Positions 1 to 12,885 of a stretch of 64,000 bases of DNA are shown here, in pieces. The notes under the pieces are model-generated. The model did no database searches. It was given only the letters and a program-made list of their open reading frames with translations, and was not told the origin of the DNA. The position numbers were made by a program, and so were the translations under genes. Within the stretch, counting starts at the first letter, position 1, and the number at the start of each line of letters is the position of its first letter. Source of the stretch: Dillenia suffruticosa (lineage: Eukaryota; Streptophyta; Magnoliopsida; Dilleniales; Dilleniaceae); assembly GCA_033439265.1 (NCBI GenBank), contig JAVTVX010000001.1, positions 18,494,608 through 18,558,607 of the forward strand. Reading direction: 5' to 3'.

Positions 1-609
1 AGTTGATTTTTTAATTAAAATAAACTCTATGTTTCTTATTAACTTTTTTTTTTTTACTTTAGTAAGAAAAATAAAGTAAATAAAATAAAATAGAGTTGAA
101 TTGAGTCAGATGGAGAGAATTACTAATATATTAATAAAAATTAATATACACTATGACGGACATGGAAGAAAAAGTTGTCATGTCCCTAGAAGAACACATG
201 AAAACTACTATTACCAAAAATATGAACTTTGTATCCATTATCTTAAATTAAATTTCTCTCTTTTTTTTCTCCATTAAAAAAGATATTGTTCTTGATCCCT
301 TTATTTTTTTTTTCTTTTTGTGAATTATGGTCCACTATAAAAATTGTATATATCGCCCCTACGGTGACACGCACTAGTTGAGGGCCATGGAAAAATCTAG
401 AGAATCATAATTTCATTATGTCTATGTTGAATCCAAGAACATGATGTGGGTGTCCTCTTTCTATCCCCATTTTAGGAAAATTAGGGCATCAAGATTCTTT
501 CACAAAATTGAATCTGAAATTGGATTTCAAAATGGAGGGCACCCTCAATTTCCAAGATCCCATTTAAACGTGTCATGCTTCATACCCTACATAATTCAGG
601 ATTCTTTTG

Positions 610-770
610 TCAAATGATTAGAAGAGAGATTTTTTTTTTTATTTAATTTTTAGTATTCGGTAATCACGTTAAGCAGTTAAGAAATAAAACTCTCTCAATA
701 TTTATTTTTACTGTATAAAAAACTCGAATTCAAAATTTATTTAAAAAATACGAGTGCCTAACTATTGAAC
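610..770 (-). mobile_element. SINE copy, diverged, antisense
   Basis: Blocks TTTTAGTATTCGGTAATCAC, AAAACTCGAATTCAAAATTT and TACGAGTGCCTAACTATTG keep the family order. Further weak copies or fragments of the family lie near 2105-2270 (-), 14230-14345 (+), 15660-15770 (+), 25345-25495 (-) and 31315-31430 (+). Confidence 0.5.
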
Positions 771-3314
771 TAATTTTGCATTACTTGAAAAACTTTTTTG
801 GTTCGATCATTTCATTCTAGTGTTGTTAGAACCATACCATGCTGTGGTCGGACTACGGTTAGATTTTCGTCTCAATGAAAAAAATGTTGGTTTGAATAAA
901 GTATCGCCTAAGTAATTGAATCGTGGATCAACATGATTCAATCGTGATTTTTTAGTAAGCAGTTTGAATAACGATATTGTAATGAATAAGATGATTTTAC
1001 TTTTAGTCGTCAAATATAAAAAAAATCCACAAAAATTTAATTCATTAAATTTTAAATAAAAAACTATTTAAATCTTTTAGAATATAAAACATTAAAAAAA
1101 TTTTACAGATCAAAATTTTTAAAAATCTTTAAAAATCTATCGATTGCTCGTCTCTTTCCTTATCGCTTCCCTATACTCTTTCGATCACTGAATTTATTAT
1201 TTAATATAAATTTTAATAGTAATTATTGATTTTAAATTTATTAAAATTTTTAAAAAATTTTATATAAAAATATAAAATTAATATATATTTATTTAAAAAA
1301 AATTTTATACATTTTTTTAATTATTATTAAAAATTAACAGCTCACAGTTGAGTTAGTTGTTTTTTCCGCCCTATTCACTTCTTTATAGGAATGTAGCGAG
1401 CTTCTATTATTGTTGTATGATGAGCTTTAAATAGCTAAAATCCATAATTAGGAGCCAAAGCAGCCACAGCCGCAGCCGAAGATAGTGACGAGTCAATATC
1501 ATAAACTAGTCAACCTATTTTTTCTGGGGGCAATGAGGGAGAACCATAGGAATTATTTGTGAATGGTATCTTACTGAACATCATAATTGTCTTTTTGAAT
1601 AATATTTGATACATATCAGGGGGTATATTAAATATTAATTGCTTTTAATCTTGAATATTTTCACTTTTACTTACCCAAAACAGCCATTGCCACCACTTTC
1701 AAGGGCAGCCATCGATGTCCATTTTCTAAGCTACCCCACCAAACTCGAATAGTCTTACAATAAGTTAATCTAAGTGTATTTATCACACTTTTTGTCATTT
1801 TTAATTCTTTGTTTTTGAGTAGAGATAACCCCTTTAAAGTCATAAACTCATCTTATTTCTTATCTAACATTGATGAATAGAATTTTTGTTTGGAATATAC
1901 AATTATTTAAAACTTCTAAAAGTTTTTTTTTTAAGATTTTAAATATCGTTTTTATGAATATGTTAGTATAGTATACAGATTGATTTTTTATTTTTGATTT
2001 CAAGCCGTAGTTACGTTCGGTTTTTGCTTATTAGTAATAATCACTAGTTTAGTAGAAATACCATTTTTTTTCTCCTCAAACCCTTTCTTTTTTTTTTTTA
2101 ATTTTATTTTTTGGTATAAATCAACTGATATTCGAAATAATATTCTAACTAATCTGATTTGAATATTGTCTACTCTAATTTAAAGAGAATTCTCCCAACG
2201 TAGTTTGTTTCACTTTCAAATTTTGAATTCCAAAATTAATTAGTTAAAAAATTTAATATCCGTCCGTCGGTTGATCTCCTCAAACCCTTTTGGATATCAA
2301 GTTTGCATACCATGCTGAGATATTTGGAAAAATATTCAAGGGCTTGTTTGGATATACGAAAACACAAAAATTGACTTCCTCCGAAGCTCCTCCGGTCCTT
2401 GATGAGGAGGGATAGCAATTTTTGTTTCCCTAGTGGTTTATGAAAGAGAGGTGCATCCAAATACCTCCTTTTCGTTATGTCTTTATTTGAATATCAAATA
2501 TATCGATTCCCCTCTAGATGCCACTTCCATGGAAGCCCATAGCATCAGAGTTGTCAAAAGAGAGGAGGGGAAATCAATGAATATTTCAAAATGTAGGGCC
2601 CCTTCTTCTTTTGCACTTTAGATATTCATTTACTATATAAACATGGCCCATTCCTTCTTTAGTTATTGATTAAATCCATCACTTTAAGGGTATCTTTGTA
2701 TTATTTCAATGGTCACTTTTTTCTATTTATTGCCCCAAAATGATTCCCCAAGACCCACATAAGAAGTCTCAAGATTTTTTATTCTAGAATTCATACATGA
2801 GATGAGAGAAAAAAGCCCTTCACCTACATGTCATGGGTGTTATCATTTATATGCTGATTAGATACCCTTTACTTGGAGCAATTTGGAAGTCCACTCATTT
2901 AATAAATGCAGAGAAAAAGAAAGACTATATAATATAAATTCCTCAAAATTTATAAAACCTAAGAATTAAGGGGGCCAAATTAGAAAATTCTTATTACAGG
3001 ACGAAATATTATATGTAAAAAGAGGGACCAAAAGGAAAGAAGTATATAATTTTAGAAACAAAAAACGTTTAAATATTTTATTGATATTTTAAAGATTTTT
3101 AGAGATATTTTTTAAAATTTTAATAATATTTTAAATCATTTAACAAATTTACTAAAATCCCATTAAAATATATCTATTATTTTTTTTTTATTTCAAAAAC
3201 CCATTGTGGCTTTGCCAATTTAGTCTTTTGCAAAAGATCTAATTTAAGGTATAATTAGGGTATAAAAATTTACTTTGTTACTAATAGTCAAGACTAAAAT
3301 GCAAGATCAATGAA

Positions 3315-3480
3315 TAGTTGGGTTAGTGAGATATGATATTAGATATTTTAATCAAATTTCAGATTTGAAATATAGAAATAGAAAAAACTATGTTGAAAGA
3401 GCCGTTTCCTAAATAATACATCATAAATATTCGAATCAGATTAATTAAAATATAATTTCAGATATCGATAATTGAAAAAA
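3315..3480 (+). mobile_element. SINE copy, diverged
   Basis: Ordered blocks AAAAACTATGTTGAAAGAGC, CGAATCAGATTAATTAAAAT and TTTCAGATATCGATAATTG, then an A run. Ends approximate. Confidence 0.55.
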
Positions 3481-4923
3481 TAATTTAAAATGCAAGATAA
3501 TAATGCACTACTTAGGTCATTTTTGTGAGGATTTAAATTTGTAGGATGCAGATAATTTAGGGTTATTGGGGTTTTTCTTTTCCATTTTGACAACAGGGTT
3601 AAGGATATGACCTTTGAGAGAAGGCCCCCTTAATGATCTCATTTGGGACCCAAATGGGTGAAACCGAGTTAGTGGATGGTACACTGAGTTAGTGGAAATT
3701 AATGAAGTTTGTTAAGGATTTCCAACTGATGAAGAAAGAATTGGGTGCATGGGACCTAACTAGGCCACATTGCGCCGTCACCTCAATAAATTTGGTACAA
3801 ATGTTTCATATAAAAATGTGGTCTAATCAATTGCTAATGACCTTAAATTAGGACTGCACTGATGACAAGTTCAAAAAAGGGTGGGCCATCCACAAAGAGA
3901 CGTATGCTAGTTAAGACTAGTCAACTGAACATGCTATTTATAACTTGAACCCACATCTCTCCCCCCCCTCCTTCTCTCTCTCCAATTCTCTCTCTTCAAA
4001 CAAGGGAGCAAGGGCGCCGCCCCCCGAATGTCATGGACGGCGACAATGAACAAAATCTGTGTAGTGATTCCTAGTTGGGTACTTCTCAATGTTTCATAGC
4101 TGAAAACCAATGCATTTTAAGTTTTGTCAAGAGGAGAAAATGAGAGATTCTATGCTCAAGATATAGACAAATCAATATGCGAAAAAAAACAATCTCAAAT
4201 CGTTGGGTATGGTAGCTAGGTTCTCTTGTTCTATGCCTACTAAAGGAGAAGGCAATGCCAAGAAAGGAAGCCCACATAGACACTGCCCTCCATTGGGACA
4301 CACCCCTAAATTTGGGCAGCTGCCCTTGTTTTCTGGACACAAGAATAAGCCCCCAGTCAAAAGCGGGTCACGATTTGCTTAGCTAAACAAAAAACTGCGC
4401 TCCATGCCTTACCATCTCCTATTATAATATTGAGAAAAAATCATTCACATTGCTCAAAAAATACATGTATAAAAAGGAAATATAATAATAAAAATTTAAC
4501 TAAACACAGTATACATTACTCTTTTTTTTTTTTTTGTAGAAAAGAACAGTAAAAAAATGGTCTGTTGCTGCTTTTTTAAGACTATACTTCGTTAATTTAT
4601 AAACATGAATATTAAACATGCAAAATATTAATTTTAGGCCTCCCTTCACAAATGATTAGTTTTGTGTTTTGACAAAGATAACAGTGAAAAACTCAAAATC
4701 AAAAGCATAGTAATAAAAATAAAAAACATTTTTGTATGTAATTTGATTTGATTGAGGGGTAAGGGAGGGCAAGGTGCAAGTTCAACTATTCCGTCAAAAT
4801 TCTATTTCTTTTTTTAAAGGAAAAACCCAATATGGGCAGGCACCAGAAGAATCTCCATCACTTGACCAAACACTATTCCCTGCTGCCTCCTCATCCCCTA
4901 TTTGGTACCACATCCCAAGAAAA

Positions 4924-4958
<35 letters not shown>

Positions 4959-4965
4959 CCCCGTT
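4924..4965. repeat. (CT)n microsatellite
   Basis: A dinucleotide CT tract of about 36 nt that ends in a short C run, upstream of the 5-phosphatase leader. Confidence 0.9.
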
Positions 4966-5279
4966 GCAAACCACCAATGGAAGAAAAAGCAAACAAGGGA
5001 AGCAGAATGGGAAACAAAACATATTGTCCGTACCCTTTGACACATTCTCTTTACCTCTTTTTCTCCTCTTACGACTCCTTTTGCTTTAAATAGAAGACCA
5101 AGCTAAAATATTTGAATAAATAATTTTTCATTTTGTCAAATAAATAAAACATAATGTAACAATTTTGTTAAAATTAAGAATTTATCATGCGTTTCATATA
5201 ATTAATAAAATCAAGGCTTGCGGTTTGGATAACACTAATTATAAATTTGAAGAGAGATTTTACTATGCTGTAGGTGGGA

Positions 5280-5357
5280 AGGAGAGGTTTCTCGTGCTTG
5301 GAAATTAAAGTAAAACGACATACCCGGCTGCTACAGCATGTTGGGTCGTTCTCGGAT

Positions 5358-5391
<34 letters not shown>

Positions 5392-5968
5392 CTTTGAGTG
5401 TGAGTGGGCACTTTATTCTGTTCAAATTCGATACTTTGCTGTTACCAAGACCGAGGTCTTTGTTTCAAGAGAAGACGCGGGGGAGGGGGGGCGGGCTTCT
5501 TTCTCTCTCTATATTTCTTCTTTCTCTCGTTATGTCTGCTGCATTTTCTTGTGCTTCTACTCTTAGAATCTCCTCTCAGTTCCGCAAGTTAAAGTCTTAA
5601 TCTTTATGTCTCTCTCTCCCTCCCTCCCTCTTTCTCTCTCTCTCTAGGCGTCGGGAGTTCTGAATCTTTTGATTGTTCATGCAATTACGTTTGTTAAAAC
5701 CTCTGTTTTTCAGTGTTTGTGAAACTGAAATTAGAACCTTAAATGTCAGTCTTTTGTTGTTTTCGCATTTATTTGTGAAAATATAGAAAACCCATTTCAG
5801 TTTTTGGTCTATTCCGTAAAACCCGCTTCATTTTTTTAGCTAATTTCACTGTGCTAATTTGGTTTTGGGAAAATTTCTCGTTTTGAGAGAAAACCCAGTG
5901 ATTATCTTTTTTAAGGAGGTTAAGGAGGGAAAAATTGAAGAAGAGCTGCATGAAGTAGTAGTGAAACA
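5280..5968 (+). promoter_or_regulatory. Probable 5' leader of the 5-phosphatase gene
   Basis: The stretch before the ATG carries a (GA)n tract at 5358-5389, CT-rich runs near 5500-5650, and short upstream ATGs including one at about 5274. Purine/pyrimidine-rich leaders are common in plant genes. The transcription start and any leader intron cannot be fixed from sequence alone, so the bounds are approximate. Confidence 0.4.
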
Positions 5969-8830
5969 ATGAGAGATGGGAACACCAAGAAGAGCAAGGT
6001 CTTAATGCTTTATTTATTTATATTTTTAATTTTTTTCCAACCGCAGATGATGAAAATGTTGAATTTTATTTCCACGTAGAGTTTATTGAGATTTCTGATT
6101 TTCTGTATGTTTTTGCAGCTCTCATGGTCTAAAAGCTTGGTGAGGAAGTGGTTCAATATCAGGAGCAAAAATGAGGAATTTCAAGCAGATGAGGTTGTTT
6201 ATGGAGGTGAGTCCTTTCTCCACTTTCTGGGTCCCTTTTTTCTTGGGGGTGTTCGTGAAATTAGGGGTTTATTCTTGAATAATGTTAAAATTGTTGTATA
6301 TTGATGCATTATTGTGCTTGTTTTAGGCGAGGAAGTGCAATGGAGAAATAGTTTCTCAGAGAGGGAACCATGCACAATAAAGAAAAGCAAAACAGGTACA
6401 ATATCAAACCCACCCCCAATATTTTCTCCATATGCTAATTCTGTAGCTCAACTCCTAAATTTGATTGACAGAAAAATTAAGTAGGGGCAGTGATCGCAGT
6501 CGGCGAAGTAGAATAGAAGTCGAAGCCCCTCAAGTTATTGATGTTCAAAACTACAGGTATCTTCATTTTCTTAGAATTTATATTTTCTTCATAAGGAATT
6601 GTTTCTTTTATGCTATTTGGGACTTATTTCTTTTAATTCCATTATGATGCAGTATCTTTGTAGCTACATGGAATGTAGGAGGCAAATCCCCGCCTAGTAA
6701 TATGAATTTGGATGACTGGCTTCATGCCTCGCCACCGGCAGACATTTATGTGCTAGGGTATGATTTTACTAGATTGAAACTGTTCACTTCATTTGCAAAA
6801 ATCTGGAATTGAGTGAAGCTTATGTGGGTGTTTTGTGTTTTCGATTGTTTTCAGGTTTCAGGAAATAGTTCCTTTGAATGCTGGCAATGTTTTGGGTGCA
6901 GAAGACAATGGTCCAGCTAGAAAATGGCTTGCTCTAATTAGAAAGACCCTAAATAACCTTCCAGGAACCAGCGGAGGAAGTGGCTGTTACACACCTTCCC
7001 CAATCCCCGACCCAATAGTCGAGTCAAATGCTGATTTTGAGGGATCAACAAGGCAGAAGAACTCATCTTTCTTCCATAGGCGATCATTTCAGACTACTCG
7101 TAGCTGGAGAATGGATAATGACCCTTATGGTCACCAACCGCGACTTGATCGAAGATTCAGTGTCTGTGATCGGGTTATTTTTGGGCACAGACCTAGTGAC
7201 TATGATCCAAATTTCAGATGGGGTCACAGACCTAGTGACTACTCCAGGTGGGGTTCGTCAGATGATGATAATGGCCCAGGGGATTCACCGAGCACGGTGA
7301 TTTACTCCCCGATGTCTTTTGGTGGATCCACTTCCTTGGAAGATGGCTACAGATTGCCCGGGCATTCTAGATACTGCTTGGTTGCAAGCAAGCAAATGGT
7401 TGGCATTTTTCTCACAATATGGGTAAGAAGTGATTTAAGGGATGATGTTAAGAATATGAAAGTCTCTTGTGTTGGCAGAGGATTGATGGGCTACCTTGGC
7501 AATAAGGTATTTCATTGTCAAATTCATAATGGGTTATTTTATTTTCCAAATTGTTGGAACATCTGTTGAAGAAATTTATAGTTCTCTAAAATTCTTTTAG
7601 GGATCCATATCAGTTAGCATGGTCTTCCATCAGACAACCTTTTGCTTTGTATGTACTCATCTGACCTCTGGACAAAAGGAGGGCGATGAGCTGCGTAGGA
7701 ACTCTGATGTAATAGAGATTCTTAGAAAGACGAGGTTTCCACGTGTTAATGGCTCTGGTGAGGAGAAGTCTCCAGAAACGATCCTCGAGCATGAGTAAGC
7801 TCTCTTGCCCTTCCTCTGTCTTACTATTTCCTTTTGTCTTGAACTTATTCTTCCTAAAAGCAGGAAAACAATATTTGAAAATTATGTCATTAGTCTGTAA
7901 GTGCAAAATTTAGTCCAGCTGTGAACATATTTGGACTTCAATCGGGTTCAATCAGCAATTTTGTTTTCTGCATGAGGACAGATGACATTCTTGTTTGAAA
8001 GATTAAAAGTGAAAATGGAAGCTGTAGTAGCACAATTTCCCTTCCCTCATCTCTGGTTATATTTGCTCTTTATGTTCTTATCATAGATTTCTACTAATGC
8101 AGTCGGGTAATATGGCTTGGGGATTTGAATTACCGGATTGCCTTGTCCTACCGTACTGTTAAGGCACTAGTTGAGATGCAAAACTGGAGGACGCTCTTGG
8201 AGAATGACCAGGTATGGATATTTGCTAACAAGTTCAGTTTTTTCTGTTCCTTCTAAGCTGTGTGAGGTAGTCAGTCTTTAAAATTGATCACTTTATTGGC
8301 AGCTTCGAATAGAACAAAGGCGTGGGCGTGTTTTTGTGGGCTGGAATGAAGGGAATATTTATTTCCCACCCACATACAAGTATTCATTCAATTCTGATAG
8401 ATATGCAGGAGATGATATGCACCCAAAGGAAAAACGGCGCACTCCAGCATGGTAAGAACATTATCCTGAAATGCTCACAGACTGATGACTTATTGATTTT
8501 GAGGGTTGAGATCCAAGGATCTATGTAACATCCTTATTTTGAATGGCACTAAATTAGCCTAAAACTGTATTGTTAAGGTGCGATCGAATCTTGTGGTATG
8601 GAGGGGGCCTTCATCAATTGTCTTATGTTCGAGGAGAGTCCAGATTTTCAGATCATAGGCCTGTTTCTAGCATATTTTGGGCAGAGGTTGAGTCAATTCA
8701 TAGCCCACTTAGGAGAAGCATGAGTTGTTCGAGTTCTAGGGTGGAGGCAGAGGATCTATATCCCTACTCAAATGGATACACCGAGTGGTTGCCGTATTCA
8801 CACGGGTATGCAGAACTTAGCTTCTTTTGA
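5969..8830 (+). CDS. Type I inositol polyphosphate 5-phosphatase, 10 exons, complete
   Basis: Exons: 5969-5998, 6119-6206, 6327-6395, 6472-6556, 6653-6757, 6855-7506, 7601-7794, 8103-8211, 8303-8451, 8578-8830. All junctions are GT-AG, phases agree, and the sum is 1704 nt (567 aa). The enzyme removes the 5-phosphate from inositol phosphates or phosphoinositides. Visible motifs: ATWNVGG (residues 85-91), FQE (117-119), the two family signatures WLGDLNYR (402-409) and PAWCDRIL (482-489), and SDHRP (508-512). A Ser/Asp-rich insert (about residues 140-245) sits between FQE and the next conserved block, as in plant type I enzymes. There is no signal peptide or WD40 region, so it is the short class that includes CVP2, CVL1 and BST1; I cannot pick one orthologue. 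The start is the ATG opening the conserved [10 protein letters not shown]-terminus. No lesions seen. Confidence 0.93.
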
Positions 8831-11149
8831 AGGATGAGTGTATTCAAAGAAAACTCATACACAAGTATGTTCTCTCTTTCTTTTTATTTATTTCTTTATT
8901 TTCTATATTCTGTTCCACCTTTATGATCCTAATCACTGTGAAGAACTCAACAGAGAAATTTGGGGATGCGTGTGCAGAGTCAGCCTAACTTTTTTGGCAC
9001 ATAAATGGTAAGCTGCCACCGTCAATGAAAACTGAAATTTCAACACTGTTTCTCTTGATATTCACTTGGTACAAACTGGTTTAAGTAGACTTCTAGCTCA
9101 AACTTTTTAGAATACTCACTCCGTTTTGAGGATTTTGTACATTAGTGTGTTTATATGCACACAGGAATGCACACAAGTTAACATATATACAGGAACATAC
9201 ACAAGTTATGCAGCCTTCTAGTTTTACCATGAACCATCCGTTGCTCCTTGTATTAACCACAAAAAAACAACTATGACTGCTTTCCTCCATCAATCAGTTG
9301 ATTGCTTTGTGAACCTTTGTTGACTTAAGAACCAATATCGACCCATGGGGATATCTGATGTACCATGTTGCTTGGAATAGAATGATTGCTCTTTTGCTGT
9401 TTTGGATTCTGATTTGAACCAAGAGAGAAGAACCCTTTGAAACAGAATTTACACTTCTTATCATGACTGCCATTTTCATTCTATCGAAAGTGTTTTTTAG
9501 CAGGTGTTTTTGCTTGTCTCTTTCTCTCATCTATAATTTGGTCCCCCAATTGCAGGGAGGAATCTCTGAAGGAACTCCTTCATGAGGTCCGATGGAGACA
9601 ACCCAATGCCCATAAATCGAAAAAGGTTAGTTCTTCTCTTTTCTTTGCTTGTCATGGTCTTGCTGTCGTTAAACACTTTATCCAGTCTCATTCTCTGGGA
9701 TCCCTGTTCTTATTTTGTTCCTCTCATTGTAATTATCTTCTTTTCCCTTCTGAAAACAGGTGTATAGTTTGTGTTCTTGACAAACTTACTTTGACCCGAC
9801 TCTAACTCACAAGTTTTGGTGACCATTTCACAAATGACCAGCTTGACTTACATTATCTCCATTCTTATGTACTTGCATCCTAACTAATAATCAGGTACTA
9901 ATTCAAATTGAATCATTTTTATTTCTCTGTATAAATTTAAAGCGCGTTTTCTCGTTATGAGACATGTATAATTCCATTTTTATTCATGTATTTGTTTATT
10001 TTTATTTGTAGAATGAAGTGACGAAACAAAACCTATGAGTTGGAGTTGGTAATTGAGGATTGTTTGATTCATGATTCTTCTTAGTTAGGAAAGAAAAGAT
10101 TTAGTATTAGTTGAAAGGAAATGAAAGATGGTCAAAATAATCTTTTAGGTTTTTTGTTTTGTAACCTTTTTGTATTTATTACAAAAGATGATAGAAAAAA
10201 GTGCTCATGTATACTCATTGTCAAAGTGATAGAAAGAAAATATAAATATTAGATCTCGTGATGCAGATCTGTGACTTGAGTTGTTCTCTGGTGTTCTTCC
10301 TAATGATTTTGTACTGGAAAAGGTTGTTTTTCTTGATTACTTCCCCATCTCCAGTGCTTATTGCTTTTTCTTTTTCTAACGACAGAATTCTAAAGCATAT
10401 GTCACAGGCTTACAGATTTAGCAGGTTCACATTGGGAAGTCATTATAATTTGTATCTTCTCTTGCTCTCTTCTTTTGCAAAGAATGTTATCTTCACTTTG
10501 TCTTTGGCTGTTTACAGTCATCAGCTTTTGTCTCTCTCACAAGGAGAGGACCACCTCAAGTTAATAGTGGAAGAAGTATTAATGAGGCTTCTGTTTTTAG
10601 TGGGTGAAAACCCTTCTTTCGAGGGCTCGAAAGTGGGACAATCTGTGAAGAAGAAAGCAGGAGTATTTCTATTAAAACAGCCTTCTTGTTTAGGTGGTGT
10701 TTCAGAAAATGCAGGGCATGAGTGACAGTACCCGGGTTTTGCAGATGGTTAATGAATGCTTTCAAATCATATTTTCAATTTTAAAAAAGCATGGTTTCTT
10801 CACAGATGGTCAGAAAACTTTATTCCATGCCTTGTTATACTCACCACCTTGCCCTTTGTTAGGTAAAGTCGCAACATTTGTGGACTTCGAATCCTAATTT
10901 GACTTGGAAACCGGTTTCTGCACAAGGGAATATGTAACTGGTACTAGTTTCATTTGGGTAGCAAAAAGGCACATGCATGGTACACCAAAATTAGAAATTT
11001 GTCAATAGGTTAGAATAATTCACAAATCACGTGTATAGCATACAAAAATTTGTAAGTATATTGGCCGGCTCGAAGGCGTTCGATTCTTGGTAGAGTCCGA
11101 GAGAGTATAATGATTCATAAATCACCATTGGACAGTCAGCCTACATATA
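8831..11149. other. 3' flank of the 5-phosphatase gene; no confident gene
   Basis: No recognisable protein. A possible spliced 3'-UTR exon lies at about 9557-9626: it has a good acceptor (GCAG) and donor (AAG then GTTAGT), paired with a GTATGT donor near 8864. An open frame of 155 codons at 10258-10725 has a hydrophobic first half, no family signature and no clear splice context; I treat it as unassigned and probably non-coding. The rest is AT-rich. Confidence 0.35.
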
Positions 11150-11305
11150 TATGGGGTGTTAATTCTTTTGACTAAGTTTTATATTCGAAACTTAGTAATA
11201 AAAAAGTTACGTTGAAAGAATCTCCTCTTAAAAAGAGTCCCGTAGACGTTCAAAGTGAAATAGTTGAATATGATTCCGAATTCTGATAGTAGGTACAAAA
11301 AAAAA
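11150..11305 (+). mobile_element. SINE copy, diverged
   Basis: Ordered blocks TTACGTTGAAAGAATCTCCT, TTAAAAAGAGTCCCGTAG and GAATATGATTCCGAATTCTG, then an A9 run. Confidence 0.55.
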
Positions 11306-11669
11306 ATTTATAATTCATAAACACAGATTAATAATAAATTATATACGAGCTTCCTCAGAAAAAGGGCTTGAATCCATGGCTCGAATCCATGGTAGAGTTG
11401 GAAGGAGACCCTAAAAAATAACCTTATACTGCTATGTATCTCTTAAACTAAATCTATCGATTCTTCTTCAGGTGAGCAAAATGCAAGTAGAGACCTGCAT
11501 TTAAGCTTAAAATTTATTCACTCGGCAATCAAGGAATAATTACACTCGGCCAACAATTTCTTTGATTATGAACCTACAACTTTGATGTATGGTGTCAAAA
11601 TTTATTCACGTCGGGTGTGCAAGGGAAATATTAATACAGGATAGGATCTATTGATGTGAGTCACAATTT

Positions 11670-11860
11670 AATTCGATATTTTTTTTATTTTGATTTTTAT
11701 TATCGATATTTTACCTGATTAATCTGGTTTGTATAATATGAGACCTATTTTGGGTTAGTTCTTTTAAATTATTTTTCATCATTGTTAACGTTTTAATTCA
11801 AAACCTTTGATTAAGAAAATAAAATATCCGATCATTCAATTCAAAAGAGTTTGGTTTGAC
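11670..11860 (-). mobile_element. SINE copy, diverged, antisense
   Basis: Recognised by the ordered blocks TATCGATATTTTACCTGATT, GAGACCTATTTTGGG and CAAAACCTTTGATTAAG. Ends are approximate. Confidence 0.6.
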
Positions 11861-12183
11861 ACTTTTCTCTAATCGTATATCTAAATTTTATCTAACGATC
11901 AGAAATTAAATCGTTAGAAATTAGATTAGATTTTTTTGATACTATTTATTTTATTTTCTCTTTTCTCTCTCTTTCTTTACGTAACCTTTCTTATTTATTA
12001 TTTTTCATATACCATCTCTTCTTTTTTTTTTTTTTTTTTGCCACTCCACTCTTCTCTCTACCCTGGTTCACTGAACTTCTATTTTTTTTTTCTTTCATTG
12101 AACCTCTGTGGTCCCCATGACTCCTCCCTTGTAATATATGTTACACTTACTGATGACAATACACTATCACTACTTTTTTATTT

Positions 12184-12720
12184 TTTCTCTCTCTAAACTA
12201 GTACCCAAAACAATGGGTCGATTTCTCTATTTATAGGTGAAGAAAAACAATTTAGAATTTAAAAATTTTACTAGCTATCTTTTGATTTTCATAACTGGTA
12301 TCTGAGTTTTATTTGACTAATCGACTTCGAACACTATAAGACCCATTTTAGGGATTGACTCTCTCAAATTTTTTTTATCATTTTTATGAATCGAATTTGA
12401 GATCTCTAGTTAAGGAAATAGAGTGTTTGACCATTTAATCCAAAAGAATTTGATAAATTTTACTAGGTTTATATCCTGGATGGACAAGTACAGGTGAAGA
12501 AAAAGGAGAACTTATTTTTAAACCAAAATATGGTGTCACGTACCTAGGGTCAAAATTACAAAATTCATCCCTTAACTGCAGACAACCTTAATATATTAGA
12601 CCTAAAAATGGGTCATTAGCAAGGCCTAAAAGTGGGTCTAGCTCTCCTTTTTACAAATGTTAAGGGAGGTTTTATAACTATTACAAGGCCCAATAAAAAT
12701 ACGGTAATTAGATTTTTTTC
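12184..12720 (-). pseudogene. Decayed duplicate of the FLZ promoter region
   Basis: 12190-12275 and 12455-12720 align with about 15185-15560, the upstream region of the FLZ gene: the CTAGTAC...CAATGGGT / CAAAGGGT block, a CTATTTATAG TATA region, TTTTACTAGGTTTA, and the ATATTAGACCT...GGGTC block. A SINE splits the copy at 12275-12454. No FLZ coding sequence is recognisable on the downstream side (below 12180), only pyrimidine-rich DNA, so this is a promoter fragment without a gene. Confidence 0.6.
12275..12454 (-). mobile_element. SINE with target-site duplication
   Basis: An antisense copy of the window's SINE family, with the tail towards the left. It is flanked by the 12-bp direct repeat AAATTTTACTAG (12263-12274 and 12455-12466). 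The paralogous FLZ promoter at about 15270 has the same site empty (GAATTTTACTAGGTTTA), which confirms the insertion. Confidence 0.85.
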
Positions 12721-12885
12721 AAAATTTTTTTTATTATCAATATCTAAAAACATGATTAATCTGGTTCGAATAGTTATGAAATCTAATTTAAAGGTTAGCT
12801 CTCCCGATACTTATTTTTTCATTCCGAAGAGTCGAATTCGAGATTTTGACCAAATGAATTTTGTATTTTATCACTAAATTCATAA
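12715..12885 (-). mobile_element. SINE copy, diverged, antisense
   Basis: Ordered blocks TATCAATATCTAAAAACATG, GATTAATCTGGTTCGAATAG, GGTTAGCTCTCCCGATA and GAGTCGAATTCGAGATT. Ends approximate; no flanking repeat identified. Confidence 0.6.

Larger units (their letters stand above)
1..4900. other. AT-rich intergenic DNA
   Basis: No supported gene. It holds diverged SINEs (about 610-770, 2105-2270, 3315-3480). A MITE-like patch lies at about 2340-2470 (GGGCTTGTTTGGATA near one end, GCATCCAAATAC near the other). A promoter-like stretch has TATTTATAA near 3942, a C/T-rich run near 3960-4000 and a 13-codon frame from 4034. None of the short frames here resembles a known protein. Confidence 0.5.

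Noticed and set aside
4086-4360. Overlapping minus-strand frames with a cysteine-containing N-terminus (GSCPNLGVCPNGGQC)
   Set aside because: Two frames overlap, neither has a signal peptide or splice context, and the cysteines do not match the array pattern at 30-62 kb.
10258-10725. 155-codon open frame
   Set aside because: It has no family motif, its hydrophobic first half reflects T-rich DNA, and no splice or promoter context supports it.
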